A stretch of 64,000 nucleotides of DNA from Flavipsychrobacter sp. (GCA_016786615.1 JAEUVX010000003.1:1-64000), one strand, 5' to 3'. Positions 34,116-43,416 are shown, counted from the stretch's first letter. The notes: generated by a model not told the origin, from the letters alone. Numbers and translations are program-made.

Positions 34116-35195
34116 ATCAAAAAAGTTAAACATATACTTGTATCCCCACTAGACTGGGGGCTGGGGCACACTACCCGTTGTGTGCCTGTAATCCGCTACC
34201 TGCAAGGGTTAGGCCATACCGTAACCCTTGCCGGCAATGACTGGCAACGGAAGTATATATGCCAAACCTTTCCCGGTATCGATACAATCCATCTGGATGG
34301 ATATAATGTACAATACAGCAAAACCGGCAAAGGTTTTTTATTCAACCTCTTTAAGCAATTGCCCGGATTACTGAAAACTATTGAAGCTGAAAATGAGTGG
34401 TTATTATCTGAGGCTACACACAATAATTATGATGGCATTATCTCAGACAACAGGTATGGCTTGTATCATCCTCGCATACCTTCTGTTATTATGACACACC
34501 AGGTATTGGCACAAAGCGGATTAGGAAGTATTGCAGATAATATGCTGTGCGGCATACACTATAAAAGATTGCAACACTTTAGTGAGTGCTGGGTGGTAGA
34601 TGTACCGGGTAGCCCGAACTTGGCAGGCAAGTTGGCACATCCTGATGTGATGCCTCATAACGCTAAGTATATAGGGCTTCTGTCTCAGATTGAACCTGCA
34701 TCTACTTCTGAGGAACATCTACTGGTATTGCTTTCCGGGCCGGAACCCCAGCGGACTTTGTTGGCAGATAACCTCTGGGAACAGGTAAAACACCATAACG
34801 GGAAAGTAGTATTTATAGAAGGCAGCGACCATGTTACAGAAAAAGGCGATATACCACCGCATATAGATTACCACAAACGCATTACCAAAGAAGTTTTAGA
34901 GCCGCTGATAGCCAAGGCTTCACTCGTCATTTGCCGAAGCGGGTATTCCACCATTATGGATCTTGTAGTACTGGGCAAAAAAGCTGTATTGATACCTACA
35001 CCCGGACAAACCGAACAGATATTTCTCGGCAAGCATCTGCACAAAGAGGGCATGTACTACTGTGTTTCTCAAGATAAGTTCAGGCTGGGTGAAGTGATAA
35101 ATGCTGTTAAGGAGTTCCCGTTTGTAATGCCTGCATTGCAAAACCCGCATCAGCAATATAAAGCAGTAGTAGATAAGTGGCTTGAAAGCCTGTAA
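34116..35195 (+). CDS. GT28/MurG-like glycosyltransferase lacking a canonical start codon
   Basis: The protein matches a Bacteroidota glycosyltransferase family whose N terminus reads like KKILV-PLDWGLGHATR. Here the conserved KHILVSPLDWGLGHTTRC is encoded at 34128-34181, upstream of the first ATG/GTG/TTG in frame (GTG 34182). The frame is open back to a TGA at 34110, and ATC at 34116 followed by AAAAAAGTTAAA would give the expected basic N terminus. Translation may use ATC, or the start ATG has mutated. The rest shows YDGIISDNRYGLYHP, the donor-side VICRSGYSTIMDL and PTPGQTEQIF. It is probably an UDP-sugar transferase for a surface glycolipid. A protein from GTG 34182 would lose the first catalytic loop. 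Confidence 0.8.
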   Translation: MKKVKHILVSPLDWGLGHTTRCVPVIRYLQGLGHTVTLAGNDWQRKYICQTFPGIDTIHLDGYNVQYSKTGKGFLFNLFKQLPGLLKTIEAENEWLLSEATHNNYDGIISDNRYGLYHPRIPSVIMTHQVLAQSGLGSIADNMLCGIHYKRLQHFSECWVVDVPGSPNLAGKLAHPDVMPHNAKYIGLLSQIEPASTSEEHLLVLLSGPEPQRTLLADNLWEQVKHHNGKVVFIEGSDHVTEKGDIPPHIDYHKRITKEVLEPLIAKASLVICRSGYSTIMDLVVLGKKAVLIPTPGQTEQIFLGKHLHKEGMYYCVSQDKFRLGEVINAVKEFPFVMPALQNPHQQYKAVVDKWLESL

Positions 35196-35216
35196 ACCTA
35201 TTTAATAACAGGGTAT

Positions 35217-35224
35217 TATCTTTG
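35217..35224 (+). promoter_or_regulatory. TAnnTTTG -7 box for the EamA transporter operon
   Basis: TATCTTTG ends 6 nt before ATG 35231. The alternative TTG start at 35222 falls inside the box. Confidence 0.6.
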
Positions 35225-35230
35225 CGCCCG

Positions 35231-36136
35231 ATGAACGACCGCATCAAAGCGCATTTAGCATTACTCGGGGCAAATCTGTTTTACGGGGCAGGCTTTACTG
35301 TTGCCAAGCATATTATGCCCAGGCTCGTACAGCCCCTTGGCTTCATATTCATACGTGTCAGTGTGGTAATGCTGCTATTCTGGCTCAGCTATTTCGGTGG
35401 TGAAAAATTCAGAACAAAGATTGAACGCAAAGACTGGTTGACGCTTGTATTGGGTGGCCTGTTTGGTGTGGCGCTCAATCAGATGCTGTTCTTCATGGGG
35501 CTCAATCTTACATTCCCCATACACGCATCACTCATTATGATGAGCACACCGCTACTCATTACCATCATTGCACTGTTTGTACTTAAGGAAAGGCTGAAGC
35601 CACAAAAGGCACTTGGCTTATTGATGGGTATCAGTGGCGCATTCCTGCTGATGAGCGCAGGTAAAGAAATAACCATGACAGGCAATTCTGCCATGGGTGA
35701 TTTCTTTGTGTTCCTTAATGCAGCATCTTACGCCATCTATCTGGTAATGATAAAACCGTTGATGCAACGCTACCGTCCTATTATAGTGATACGCTGGGTA
35801 TTCTTCTTTGGTTTCCTGTTTGTGCTGCCATTCGGCTATCCGCAGTTTGCAGCTATAGACTGGTCGCTGTTTCAGGCATCAGACTATGCAGCAGTGGCAT
35901 TTATCGTTATCTGTGTTACGTTCTTCACTTATCTGTGGAACATCTATGCATTGCAACACCTCAGCCCATCTACAGCAGGTGCATACATATACCTGCAGCC
36001 CATTTTTGCAGCCATCATATCGATGGTAGTAATAGGCGAGCAGTTGACATGGATAAAGTTGCTGGCTACAATACTTATTTTTACAGGCGTATATCTCGTT
36101 AATTTCGGATTCAAGAAAAAAGCAATCAATGAATAA
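35231..36136 (+). CDS. EamA/DMT-superfamily transporter
   Basis: A roughly 301-residue inner-membrane protein with ten hydrophobic segments forming two EamA repeats of five helices each. The first repeat begins LALLGANLFYGAGFTVAKHI and the second begins near AMGDFFVFLNAASYAIYLVMIKPLM. The late motif LSPSTAGAYIYLQPIFAAIISMVVIGE is characteristic. These carriers export or exchange amino acids and other metabolites; the substrate is not predictable. I chose ATG 35231. The last 8 bp overlap the start of the 3-hydroxyacyl-CoA dehydrogenase, so the two are in one operon. Confidence 0.9.
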   Translation: MNDRIKAHLALLGANLFYGAGFTVAKHIMPRLVQPLGFIFIRVSVVMLLFWLSYFGGEKFRTKIERKDWLTLVLGGLFGVALNQMLFFMGLNLTFPIHASLIMMSTPLLITIIALFVLKERLKPQKALGLLMGISGAFLLMSAGKEITMTGNSAMGDFFVFLNAASYAIYLVMIKPLMQRYRPIIVIRWVFFFGFLFVLPFGYPQFAAIDWSLFQASDYAAVAFIVICVTFFTYLWNIYALQHLSPSTAGAYIYLQPIFAAIISMVVIGEQLTWIKLLATILIFTGVYLVNFGFKKKAINE

Positions 36137-37292
36137 AGATTCAATAATAGGCGTAATAGGTGCAGGTGCAATGGGCAGCGGCATAGCACAGGTAGCGGCA
36201 ATGGCTGGGCACAATGTTGTGTTGTTCGATACCAACTCCGCAGCGCTTGATAAAGCAAAAGCATCGCTGACAGCTACACTCAACAAACTGGCTGAGAAAG
36301 GGAAAATTGGTGACGCAAATACAATACTTGCGCGTTTTAAGTTTGCAACTGAGCTAAGTGCATTTGCAAATTGCGGTCTGATAATAGAAGCTATTATTGA
36401 AAACCTCGACATCAAAAAGAAAGTGTTTGCAGATGTAGAAACAGTAGTTGGTGAAAACTGTGTATTGGCAACCAATACATCTTCGCTTTCAGTAACGTCT
36501 ATTGCAGCTGCATGCAAAAAAGCAGACAGAGTAATAGGCCTGCACTTCTTTAACCCCGCACCACTGATGGCCCTGGTAGAAATAATACCTGCTGTACAAA
36601 CAGATGCTGCATTGGTAAATACCTGCAAAGAACTGATGACAGCATGGGGCAAAGCACCTGTGATTACAAAAGATACACCGGGCTTTATCGTGAATCGTGT
36701 GGCACGACCATTTTACGGAGAGGCTATACGCATATACGAAGAAGGCATTGCAGATATTCCAACTATTGACTGGGCAATGACTGAAATTGCTGGCTTCCGC
36801 ATGGGACCGTTTACACTGACAGACTATATAGGTCATGATGTTAACTATGTAGTGACAGAAACTGTATTCCAATCTTTCTTCTACGACCCACGTTACAAAC
36901 CATCATTCTCTCAAAAACGCCTGCTGGAAGCAGGGTGGTTGGGACGCAAAACAGGACGTGGCTTTTATAACTATGCCGAAGGTGTTGCACAGCCTGAGCC
37001 TGTTAAGGATATGGAACTGGGACAGAAGATTGCTGACCGCATTATAGCAATGCTGATAAACGAAGCAGTAGAAGCACTTCATCTTAATATCGCATCTGCA
37101 CAAGACCTTGAGTTGGCTATGACCAAAGGTGTAAACTACCCTAAAGGCTTGTTGCAATGGTGCGATGAATGGACTGCTGAAAAATCTCTTTCTATACTTG
37201 ATGGCTTGTATAATGACTATCACGAAGACCGCTACCGTGCAAGTATACTGCTACGCAAAATGACAAAAGAAAAGAAGAAGTTTATATCATAA
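36129..37292 (+). CDS. 3-hydroxyacyl-CoA dehydrogenase (PaaH/Hbd type)
   Basis: The 387-residue protein oxidises or reduces a 3-hydroxyacyl-CoA with NAD. The Rossmann motif GVIGAGAMGSGIAQ is at residues 8-21, NTSSLSVTSIA and the catalytic His in GLHFFNPAPLM follow, then VEIIPA and DTPGFIVNRVARPFYGEA. A C-terminal dimerisation domain contains GPFTLTDYIGHDVNY and a second half-domain after GRKTGRGFY. At 387 residues it is longer than Hbd (about 283) and shorter than PaaH (about 475), so it has a partial second C-terminal domain. It overlaps the transporter gene by 8 bp. Substrates may be 3-hydroxybutyryl- or 3-hydroxyadipyl-CoA. It ends in a strong terminator. Confidence 0.9.
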   Translation: MNKDSIIGVIGAGAMGSGIAQVAAMAGHNVVLFDTNSAALDKAKASLTATLNKLAEKGKIGDANTILARFKFATELSAFANCGLIIEAIIENLDIKKKVFADVETVVGENCVLATNTSSLSVTSIAAACKKADRVIGLHFFNPAPLMALVEIIPAVQTDAALVNTCKELMTAWGKAPVITKDTPGFIVNRVARPFYGEAIRIYEEGIADIPTIDWAMTEIAGFRMGPFTLTDYIGHDVNYVVTETVFQSFFYDPRYKPSFSQKRLLEAGWLGRKTGRGFYNYAEGVAQPEPVKDMELGQKIADRIIAMLINEAVEALHLNIASAQDLELAMTKGVNYPKGLLQWCDEWTAEKSLSILDGLYNDYHEDRYRASILLRKMTKEKKKFIS

Positions 37293-37319
37293 ACAAAGCC
37301 GCCATTTAGCGGCTTTGTT
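37292..37319. terminator. Bidirectional hairpin terminator
   Basis: A perfect 11-bp stem (37292-37302 and 37309-37319) has a 6-nt loop. It sits between the dehydrogenase gene and the leftward small lipoprotein gene that ends at 37322. Confidence 0.85.
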
Positions 37320-37321
37320 AT

Positions 37322-37579
37322 TTATTTACACGCCTGTACTTCGGGGTCTTTTATTACCTGCTCAATATTCATAAGCGCATCATCCACATTCGGGTATTTC
37401 TTCATGATTTTCTCCAGCCTGCAGTCGCACATCGATTTTGCCGCAGCTTCATCTTTACCAACAGACTTCGCATCTTCTATACACGATTTGTGAAATAACT
37501 CTTTGCTTTCACTATCCCAACCACCTTCGCAAGCACTCAGTAAACAAATTGATAGTAATGCTATGATATACTGTCTCAT
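37322..37579 (-). CDS. Small lipoprotein with conserved-looking cysteines
   Basis: An 85-residue precursor with a signal peptide ending in the lipobox LLSAC (Cys17). The mature domain has four further cysteines (SCIED, MCDCRLEK, QACK) arranged as two likely disulfides around two helices. This pattern resembles small periplasmic helical-hairpin proteins, but I do not recognise the family. It is a single gene with a shared terminator, and it is divergent from the FMN reductase gene 58 bp away. Confidence 0.75.
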   Translation of the reverse strand: MRQYIIALLSICLLSACEGGWDSESKELFHKSCIEDAKSVGKDEAAAKSMCDCRLEKIMKKYPNVDDALMNIEQVIKDPEVQACK

Positions 37580-37637
37580 AAAGATGTATTTAAGTTGAAG
37601 GCCTTAACTTTATAGTACATCAGTAAGATACAGCATT

Positions 37638-38201
37638 ATGTTCAATATCACTATACTATATGGCGCAATACGTGAGGGGAGGCTCAGCATCAGGGCTGCG
37701 AAATCACTGCAAAACGCACTTACTCAATCCGGTAGAGCAAATGTTACATTGATTGACATCAAAGACTATAACATTCCTGTGATGGAAGCCAGACTGAAGG
37801 ATATGGAAAATCCACCTGCCGGTTTACTTGAAATAAGCAAAGCATTAGAAACTGCAGATGGTATTGTTTTCGTAACACCTGAATATAACAACAGCTACAG
37901 CGGTGCATTGAAAAACTGTATTGACTACTTCACCAAAGAATGGGCAAAGAAACCTATCGGTATTTGCTGTGGTTCAAATGGCAAGATGGGTGGTGTTAAT
38001 GCCTCCAATCTTTTACAATTGCTTGTACTTGCTTTAGGTGCTTTCCCGATGCCTTACAAACTGCTGGTTCCCGAACTGCATATATCACTCAGCGAAGACG
38101 GTATACCACAAACGGAAATCATGCAGAAAAACTTAGACCGGTATGTAAATGAATACCTATGGTTTGTAGAAGCCATATCCATACAAAGCAAGAAAGTATA
38201 A
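37638..38201 (+). CDS. NAD(P)H-dependent FMN reductase
   Basis: A 187-residue flavodoxin-fold protein. The phosphate-binding loop GAIREGRLSIRAAKSL is near residue 9. The flavin-contact segment VFVTPEYNNSYSGALKNCIDYF is near residue 79, and GSNGKMGGVNASNLL follows. These are the marks of the NADPH-dependent FMN reductase/azoreductase group (SsuE, YieF, ArsH-like), which reduce free flavin, quinones or chromate. The true electron acceptor cannot be read from sequence. It is followed after 52 bp by mfd, which has its own promoter box. Confidence 0.9.
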   Translation: MFNITILYGAIREGRLSIRAAKSLQNALTQSGRANVTLIDIKDYNIPVMEARLKDMENPPAGLLEISKALETADGIVFVTPEYNNSYSGALKNCIDYFTKEWAKKPIGICCGSNGKMGGVNASNLLQLLVLALGAFPMPYKLLVPELHISLSEDGIPQTEIMQKNLDRYVNEYLWFVEAISIQSKKV

Positions 38202-38238
38202 ACAATATTTTTCCCACCTGTATATGCTGCTATTCCCC

Positions 38239-38246
38239 TAAATTTG
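38239..38246 (+). promoter_or_regulatory. TAnnTTTG -7 box for mfd
   Basis: TAAATTTG ends 7 nt before the mfd ATG. Confidence 0.6.
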
Positions 38247-38253
38247 CAGCCGC

Positions 38254-41200
38254 ATGAATTTGCAGGTGCTGCTTGGATTGTATCAAAATGATATCCGCTT
38301 AAAACAAATAGCGGCGGCCATCTCTTTGCCCGAACCCAAGCTCAGGGCATATTTTGATAACCTGCGCGGGTCTGCCATCAATATGGTTGCAGCATCCATC
38401 TGGCAACAAAGTGATGCCAATCATGTATTTATCCTAAACGACAGAGAAGAAGCTGCCTATTTTCATAATGACCTTGAACACCTGACAGGCGCATTGGACA
38501 TTTGCTTTTTCCCTGATTCCTTCAAACGTGCAGGCCATTACAACGAGCTTAACAGCAGCCATGTAATGTTGCGTACAGAAGCACTCACAAAATTCAGCGG
38601 AGACAGGGTACACAAAAAAGTACTGGTTACTTATCCTGAAGCATTGTTTGAAAAGGTAGTAAACCCAAAAACACTATCGGGCAACATGATAAGCATTAAA
38701 GTAGGTGAAAACCTGCAGGTAGATGCTTTGATGGAGAAATTTGTTGGCCTTGGCTTCAAGCGGGAGGACTTTGTGTATGAACCCGGGCAATTTGCCATGC
38801 GTGGTGGTATCCTCGACATCTATTCATTCGGTAATGAAAACCCGTACAGGATAGAGTTGTTTGGCAACGAGGTAGATAGCATCCGCATATTCAATCCGGA
38901 AACACAATTATCAGAACGCAAGCTGTTGCAGGTTTCTATATTACCCAATATCGAAACCAAGTTCGACACGAAAGAAAAAATATCACTACTTAACTACCTG
39001 CCTGAAAACACCATCATCTGGGCCAAAGACCTGAACTTTGCAATCGGAAGAATAGGCAAGATGGAAGCAGATTTGCCCGATAGCTTTACACTCGGGCAGA
39101 TAGCTATAGACCACGACGAAGACTGGATCAAAGAACTGACTAAAGACGATTTTGAAACAACTGAAGACTGGACAGGCCAGGTAAAGAACCGACACCTGAT
39201 AGAATGGTACAATCATTCACTGGAGAAAATTACGGGCGATGAACCCACAGCAACCATACAATTTGCCACAGAAGAACAGCCTGTTTTCAACAGGCAGTTT
39301 GATATGCTGATTGCTGACCTGCAAAGGCGCAGCACTCAGCAATACACACCATATATATTTGCCGAAAATCCGAAACAGTTGGAGCGTCTTCGCAGCATAT
39401 TCGAAGACCTGAATGCCCAAATCAATTTTGTGCCACTACCAACTGCTATCAGCAAAGGCTTTATAGACCACGACAAGAAAGTACTCTGCTATACAGACCA
39501 CCAGATATTTCAACGCTATCACAAATACAAGGTAAAGCAGGCATATACCAAAGGTAAAGCACTTACCATGCGCGCATTGCGCGAACTGCAACCCGGCGAC
39601 TATGTTACACACATAGACCATGGTGTGGGTGTATATAGCGGCTTGCAGAAGATAGAAGTAAATGGCAATATGCAAGAGGCCATTCGCATTATATACCGCG
39701 ATAATGATGTGCTGTATGTCAACATCAACTCGCTGCATAAAATAAGCAAGTACACAGGCAAAGAAGGCACACAGCCTAAAGTGAACAAGCTGGGTAGTGA
39801 TGCATGGGAAAAACTGAAGAACAAAACCAAAAAGCAGGTAAAAGACATAGCCAGCGATTTGATAAAGCTCTATGCCAAACGCAAAGCTTCACATGGTTTC
39901 CAGCACAGCCCCGATAGCTATTTGCAAACAGAACTGGAGGCATCGTTCTTTTATGAAGACACCCCGGACCAAAGCAAAGCTACCGCCGATGTGAAGCGCG
40001 ACATGGAAGCACCATCGCCAATGGACAGGCTGGTGTGCGGTGATGTGGGCTTCGGCAAAACAGAAATTGCCATACGTGCAGCCTTCAAAACTGTGGGCGA
40101 TAGCAAACAGGCTGCTATACTGGTTCCTACCACCATACTCGCTTTCCAGCATTTCCAAACGCTTAAAGAACGCCTGCGCGATTTCCCTTGTAATGTCGAT
40201 TATGTAAACCGTTTCAAGAGTACCAAAGAGAAAAAAGAAACCCTCAAAAAACTTGAGGAAGGAAAGATAGATATCATCATAGGTACACATGCCATACTTG
40301 GTAAAGACGTAAAGTTCAAAGACCTGGGACTGCTGATTATTGATGAAGAACAAAAGTTTGGTGTTGCGGCAAAAGAGAAGCTGCGCCAACTGAAGTCGAA
40401 CGTAGATACACTGACACTTACTGCTACACCAATACCGCGCACACTCCAGTTCTCTCTGATGAGCGCGCGAGACCTCAGCATCATCAACACACCGCCCCCC
40501 AACAGGCAACCTGTGCATACAGAGGTGATAGTGTTTGATGAGCATACTATTCGTGATGCTATCTATTTTGAAGCAGAACGAGGTGGACAAGTCTATTTCG
40601 TACACAACCGTGTACAGAGCCTGCCCGAAATGGTAACGCTGCTACGCAATCTTTGCCCCGACCTTGAAATAGGCATGGCGCACGGGCAAATGGAAGGCCA
40701 TAAACTGGAAGAAGCCCTTTTTGATTTCATAGACCATAAATACGATGTACTCTGCTGTACCAATATAGTAGAGAGCGGTGTAGATATATCAAACGCCAAT
40801 ACTATCATCATCAACAATGCGCACCAATTCGGCCTCAGCGATTTGCACCAGCTACGCGGGCGTGTAGGGCGTAATAACAAGAAAGCATTCTGTTATCTGA
40901 TGGCACCGCCAATGAGCACGTTGCCAAACGATAGCCGTAAACGCCTGCAAACACTTGAACAGTTTAACGAACTGGGTAGTGGTTTCCAGATAGCTATGCG
41001 CGACCTTGATATACGAGGCGCGGGCAACCTGCTTGGTGGCGAACAGAGTGGTTTTATTGCCGAGATAGGTTTTGAGATGTATCAGAAGATATTGGCAGAA
41101 GCCATGCGAGAATTGAAAACCAGCGACTTTAAAGATGTATTCAGCGAAGAACTGGATCGTAAGCGCGACTATGTTAGCGACTGTACCATTGATACCGACC

Positions 41201-41643
41201 TTGAGATACTGATACCGGACAGCTATGTAGAAAGCATTACCGAAAGACTATCGCTCTATACACAGTTGGATGATATTGAAGATGATGATAAGCTGAATGC
41301 ATTTGCAACAGAACTGCAGGACCGCTTTGGCCCGATACCACCGCAGGTGCAGGAACTATTTACCACTATACGCTGCCGCAGCATTGCCAAAGAACTGGGC
41401 TTTGAGAAGTTGATTCTGAAGAACGAGCAGATGCGCTTGTACTTTGTTAGCAATCCTGACTCTCCATACTTTGAATCAGATACTTTCAACCACATCATGT
41501 CTTATATACAGAAACATACCAATAATGCAAGGTTGAAGCAGGTTGGCAAAAACTTTATGCTGCTGGTAGACAGGATGAAGACCATGGGCGATGTACTTTG
41601 GTTTTTGGATGGTATATACAAAAGCCTTAATACTGCTAATTAA
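38254..41643 (+). CDS. mfd: Transcription-repair coupling factor
   Basis: Mfd removes RNA polymerase stalled at DNA lesions and recruits UvrA. The 1129-residue protein has UvrB-like N-terminal domains (FVYEPGQFAMRGGILDIYSFG), the RNA-polymerase-interacting CarD-like domain near residue 445 (LQPGDYVTHIDHGVGVYSGL), and a RecG-like translocase with Walker A CGDVGFGKTEIAIRAAF, DEEQ box, TATPIPRTL, GVDISNANTIII and QLRGRVGR. The C-terminal TRCF domain starts near 990. All motifs are intact and the length is normal. It is a single gene and no uvr genes are nearby. Confidence 0.97.
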   Translation: MNLQVLLGLYQNDIRLKQIAAAISLPEPKLRAYFDNLRGSAINMVAASIWQQSDANHVFILNDREEAAYFHNDLEHLTGALDICFFPDSFKRAGHYNELNSSHVMLRTEALTKFSGDRVHKKVLVTYPEALFEKVVNPKTLSGNMISIKVGENLQVDALMEKFVGLGFKREDFVYEPGQFAMRGGILDIYSFGNENPYRIELFGNEVDSIRIFNPETQLSERKLLQVSILPNIETKFDTKEKISLLNYLPENTIIWAKDLNFAIGRIGKMEADLPDSFTLGQIAIDHDEDWIKELTKDDFETTEDWTGQVKNRHLIEWYNHSLEKITGDEPTATIQFATEEQPVFNRQFDMLIADLQRRSTQQYTPYIFAENPKQLERLRSIFEDLNAQINFVPLPTAISKGFIDHDKKVLCYTDHQIFQRYHKYKVKQAYTKGKALTMRALRELQPGDYVTHIDHGVGVYSGLQKIEVNGNMQEAIRIIYRDNDVLYVNINSLHKISKYTGKEGTQPKVNKLGSDAWEKLKNKTKKQVKDIASDLIKLYAKRKASHGFQHSPDSYLQTELEASFFYEDTPDQSKATADVKRDMEAPSPMDRLVCGDVGFGKTEIAIRAAFKTVGDSKQAAILVPTTILAFQHFQTLKERLRDFPCNVDYVNRFKSTKEKKETLKKLEEGKIDIIIGTHAILGKDVKFKDLGLLIIDEEQKFGVAAKEKLRQLKSNVDTLTLTATPIPRTLQFSLMSARDLSIINTPPPNRQPVHTEVIVFDEHTIRDAIYFEAERGGQVYFVHNRVQSLPEMVTLLRNLCPDLEIGMAHGQMEGHKLEEALFDFIDHKYDVLCCTNIVESGVDISNANTIIINNAHQFGLSDLHQLRGRVGRNNKKAFCYLMAPPMSTLPNDSRKRLQTLEQFNELGSGFQIAMRDLDIRGAGNLLGGEQSGFIAEIGFEMYQKILAEAMRELKTSDFKDVFSEELDRKRDYVSDCTIDTDLEILIPDSYVESITERLSLYTQLDDIEDDDKLNAFATELQDRFGPIPPQVQELFTTIRCRSIAKELGFEKLILKNEQMRLYFVSNPDSPYFESDTFNHIMSYIQKHTNNARLKQVGKNFMLLVDRMKTMGDVLWFLDGIYKSLNTAN

Positions 41644-41675
41644 TATCCTTTTTTGTATTTAACAGTTTGTGTATC

Positions 41676-41701
41676 TTGTTATTGTTATTTAGCAATAACA
41701 A
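41676..41701. repeat. AT-rich inverted repeat between mfd and the response regulator
   Basis: A 9-bp perfect inverted repeat (41676-41684 and 41693-41701) with an 8-nt spacer, ending 35 bp before the regulator's start. It lacks a following T-run, so it looks more like an operator or leader hairpin than a terminator. Confidence 0.4.
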
Positions 41702-41736
41702 CATCATTGAATTGATTACCCCCTTACCTCACAGGT

Positions 41737-42381
41737 ATGAACAAAACGAAGATTGTAATTGCGGATGATCATCACATTTTGCTTGACGGACTGAACGCTA
41801 TGCTTCAGAAACAGGCAGATCTTGAGGTGGTAGGAATATACGACAACGGTAGTGCATTGTTTGATGACCTGAAGAATACAAAGCCTGATGTTGCTTTGGT
41901 GGACATCAATATGCCGGGTATGACAGGTGATGTACTGACCGGAAAAATCAAAGAATTTTACCCTGATATTTTTGTCATCACACTTTCCATGCACGATGAT
42001 GCAGGACATATAATGGATATGATAGAGGCAGGCGTATCTGGTTATTTGCTGAAAAATGTAAATGATAAAGAACTGGTAGAAGCCATCAGACAGGTAGCAC
42101 AGGGCAAGATGTATTTCTCATCAGAAGTGTCTGAAAAAATCACATCGATGGTAGTACATCAACAAAAGAAATTGAACGAACCCGAAGAAGCAAAACTTAC
42201 TGAAAGAGAGCTTGAAATACTGAAACTCATAGCTCAGGAATATAGCAATGCACAAATTGCAGATACACTGTTTATCAGCGAAAGAACGGTAGAAACACAC
42301 AGAAAGAATATGCTTCGAAAAACCAACAACAAAACTGTTGTAGGGCTTATCCGATATGCTATGGAGAAACAACTGATATAG
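41737..42381 (+). CDS. NarL/LuxR-family response regulator
   Basis: A 214-residue two-domain regulator. Residues 1-120 are a receiver domain with the acidic pair in IADDHH, phospho-acceptor Asp in VALVDINMPGMTG (near residue 55), Ser/Thr switch in VITLSMHDD, and Lys in GYLLKN. Residues 145-210 are a LuxR-type helix-turn-helix (LTERELEILKLIAQEYSNAQIADTLFISERTVETHRKNMLRKT). No histidine kinase is adjacent, so it is an orphan in this window. An inverted repeat upstream may be an autoregulatory site. It ends in a strong terminator. Confidence 0.93.
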   Translation: MNKTKIVIADDHHILLDGLNAMLQKQADLEVVGIYDNGSALFDDLKNTKPDVALVDINMPGMTGDVLTGKIKEFYPDIFVITLSMHDDAGHIMDMIEAGVSGYLLKNVNDKELVEAIRQVAQGKMYFSSEVSEKITSMVVHQQKKLNEPEEAKLTERELEILKLIAQEYSNAQIADTLFISERTVETHRKNMLRKTNNKTVVGLIRYAMEKQLI

Positions 42382-42425
42382 AACTATCCGTACCAGTACG
42401 TACTAAAAAATACCTTTATACTTGT

Positions 42426-42452
42426 ATATAGCCGCCGGATTGGCGGCTATAT
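42426..42452 (+). terminator. Strong hairpin terminator of the response regulator gene
   Basis: A perfect 11-bp stem (42426-42436 and 42442-42452) has a 5-nt loop and is followed by a T-tract. Confidence 0.9.
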
Positions 42453-42501
42453 TTTTGTGTTATTAACAGGATAAATCTATTAATAACACAAAACGTATAC
42501 A

Positions 42502-43302
42502 ATGAAAAAGCTAGCACTCTTAGCATCAGCTGCAATGATAATTATTGCAGGCTCTTGCGTTAAAACAGATGATATAACACCAACTACCACTCCTACACCA
42601 ACTACTCCTACCACCACTGGCCCTACTCCACCATCTCCTACACCAAGCGGTAGTGATATAAGCGGTGTATTAGTAAGCATAAAAATGGATTATTCAACTC
42701 AACCTGCAGGTTCGCCAATCCCAGTTACATTAGTTTCAGAAATTGGTACTGCTGCTTTCTATAACACTCCGGGTGGCAGCACATTTGTAGATGCCGGTAC
42801 AGTATCGGTAAATAATAACAACCTTGAAAAAGCAAGTAATAATGCATATACCAAACTTGCTACAACAGGCCTCACACCTTCAAGCCTCGATTTCGGTAGC
42901 GGCAGCAGTGCAAAATCTGCATGGAATGTAAGTGGTAGCGGAAGTGTTACAGCATTCAGTTACACACACACAGCTACATTCCCTGATTATTCGGGCACAG
43001 TACCATCAAGCGTTACAAAAGCAAGTGGTTTATCTTTTTCTTTTAACTCCTCTACACTTAGCGGTGCAGACTCTGTTATTGTCGTGATAGCTGCAGGCAG
43101 TACTACAATTACAAAAACATATGCTGCCAACGCAGGTACTGTTAACATTAGTGCTTCTGACCTTTCTGCACTACCTACAGTGTCAGACAACACAGGTATT
43201 ATAGAGGTATGCCCTTACAGGTGGATATTCAATACCATCAACGGTAAGAAGTATGTCTTTATTAAAGAGCAGGCAGTTGTTAAAAACATCAATATCAATT
43301 AA
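42502..43302 (+). CDS. Lipoprotein with Thr/Pro-rich linker, unknown function
   Basis: A 266-residue lipoprotein. The signal peptide MKKLALLASAAMIIIAGSC ends in a lipobox at Cys19. Residues about 26-50 are a low-complexity Thr-Pro-Ser linker (DITPTTTPTPTTPTTTG and following) that probably spaces the globular part from the membrane and could be O-glycosylated. The rest is Ser/Thr/Gly-rich and predicted all-beta, ending with a strand pair (CPYRWIFNTINGKKYVFIKEQAVV). I do not recognise the beta domain. It is a single gene transcribed away from RNase G. Confidence 0.75.
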   Translation: MKKLALLASAAMIIIAGSCVKTDDITPTTTPTPTTPTTTGPTPPSPTPSGSDISGVLVSIKMDYSTQPAGSPIPVTLVSEIGTAAFYNTPGGSTFVDAGTVSVNNNNLEKASNNAYTKLATTGLTPSSLDFGSGSSAKSAWNVSGSGSVTAFSYTHTATFPDYSGTVPSSVTKASGLSFSFNSSTLSGADSVIVVIAAGSTTITKTYAANAGTVNISASDLSALPTVSDNTGIIEVCPYRWIFNTINGKKYVFIKEQAVVKNININ

Positions 43303-43385
43303 TACACCCCCCCGATTGCTGACAAAGCAAATTGCGGATATTATCCTCTTTTCTGAATAGTTTTAGAGGGTGGATTTATCCTAAA

Positions 43386-43411
43386 AAAAGCGAGGTATAT
43401 ACCTCGCTTTT
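43386..43411. terminator. Palindromic terminator between the lipoprotein and rng
   Basis: A perfect 26-bp palindrome with an A-rich left and T-rich right flank. It stands between convergent genes and suits transcripts from both sides, especially rng. Confidence 0.85.
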
Positions 43412-43416
43412 CATTT

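Noticed and set aside
35879-36652. 257-codon frame antisense to the EamA and dehydrogenase genes
   Set aside because: It spans two well-supported genes and has biased Ala/Ser composition with no domain.
39889-40605. 238-codon frame antisense within mfd
   Set aside because: Mfd is intact and strongly conserved here; the reverse frame is Cys/His-rich with no motif.
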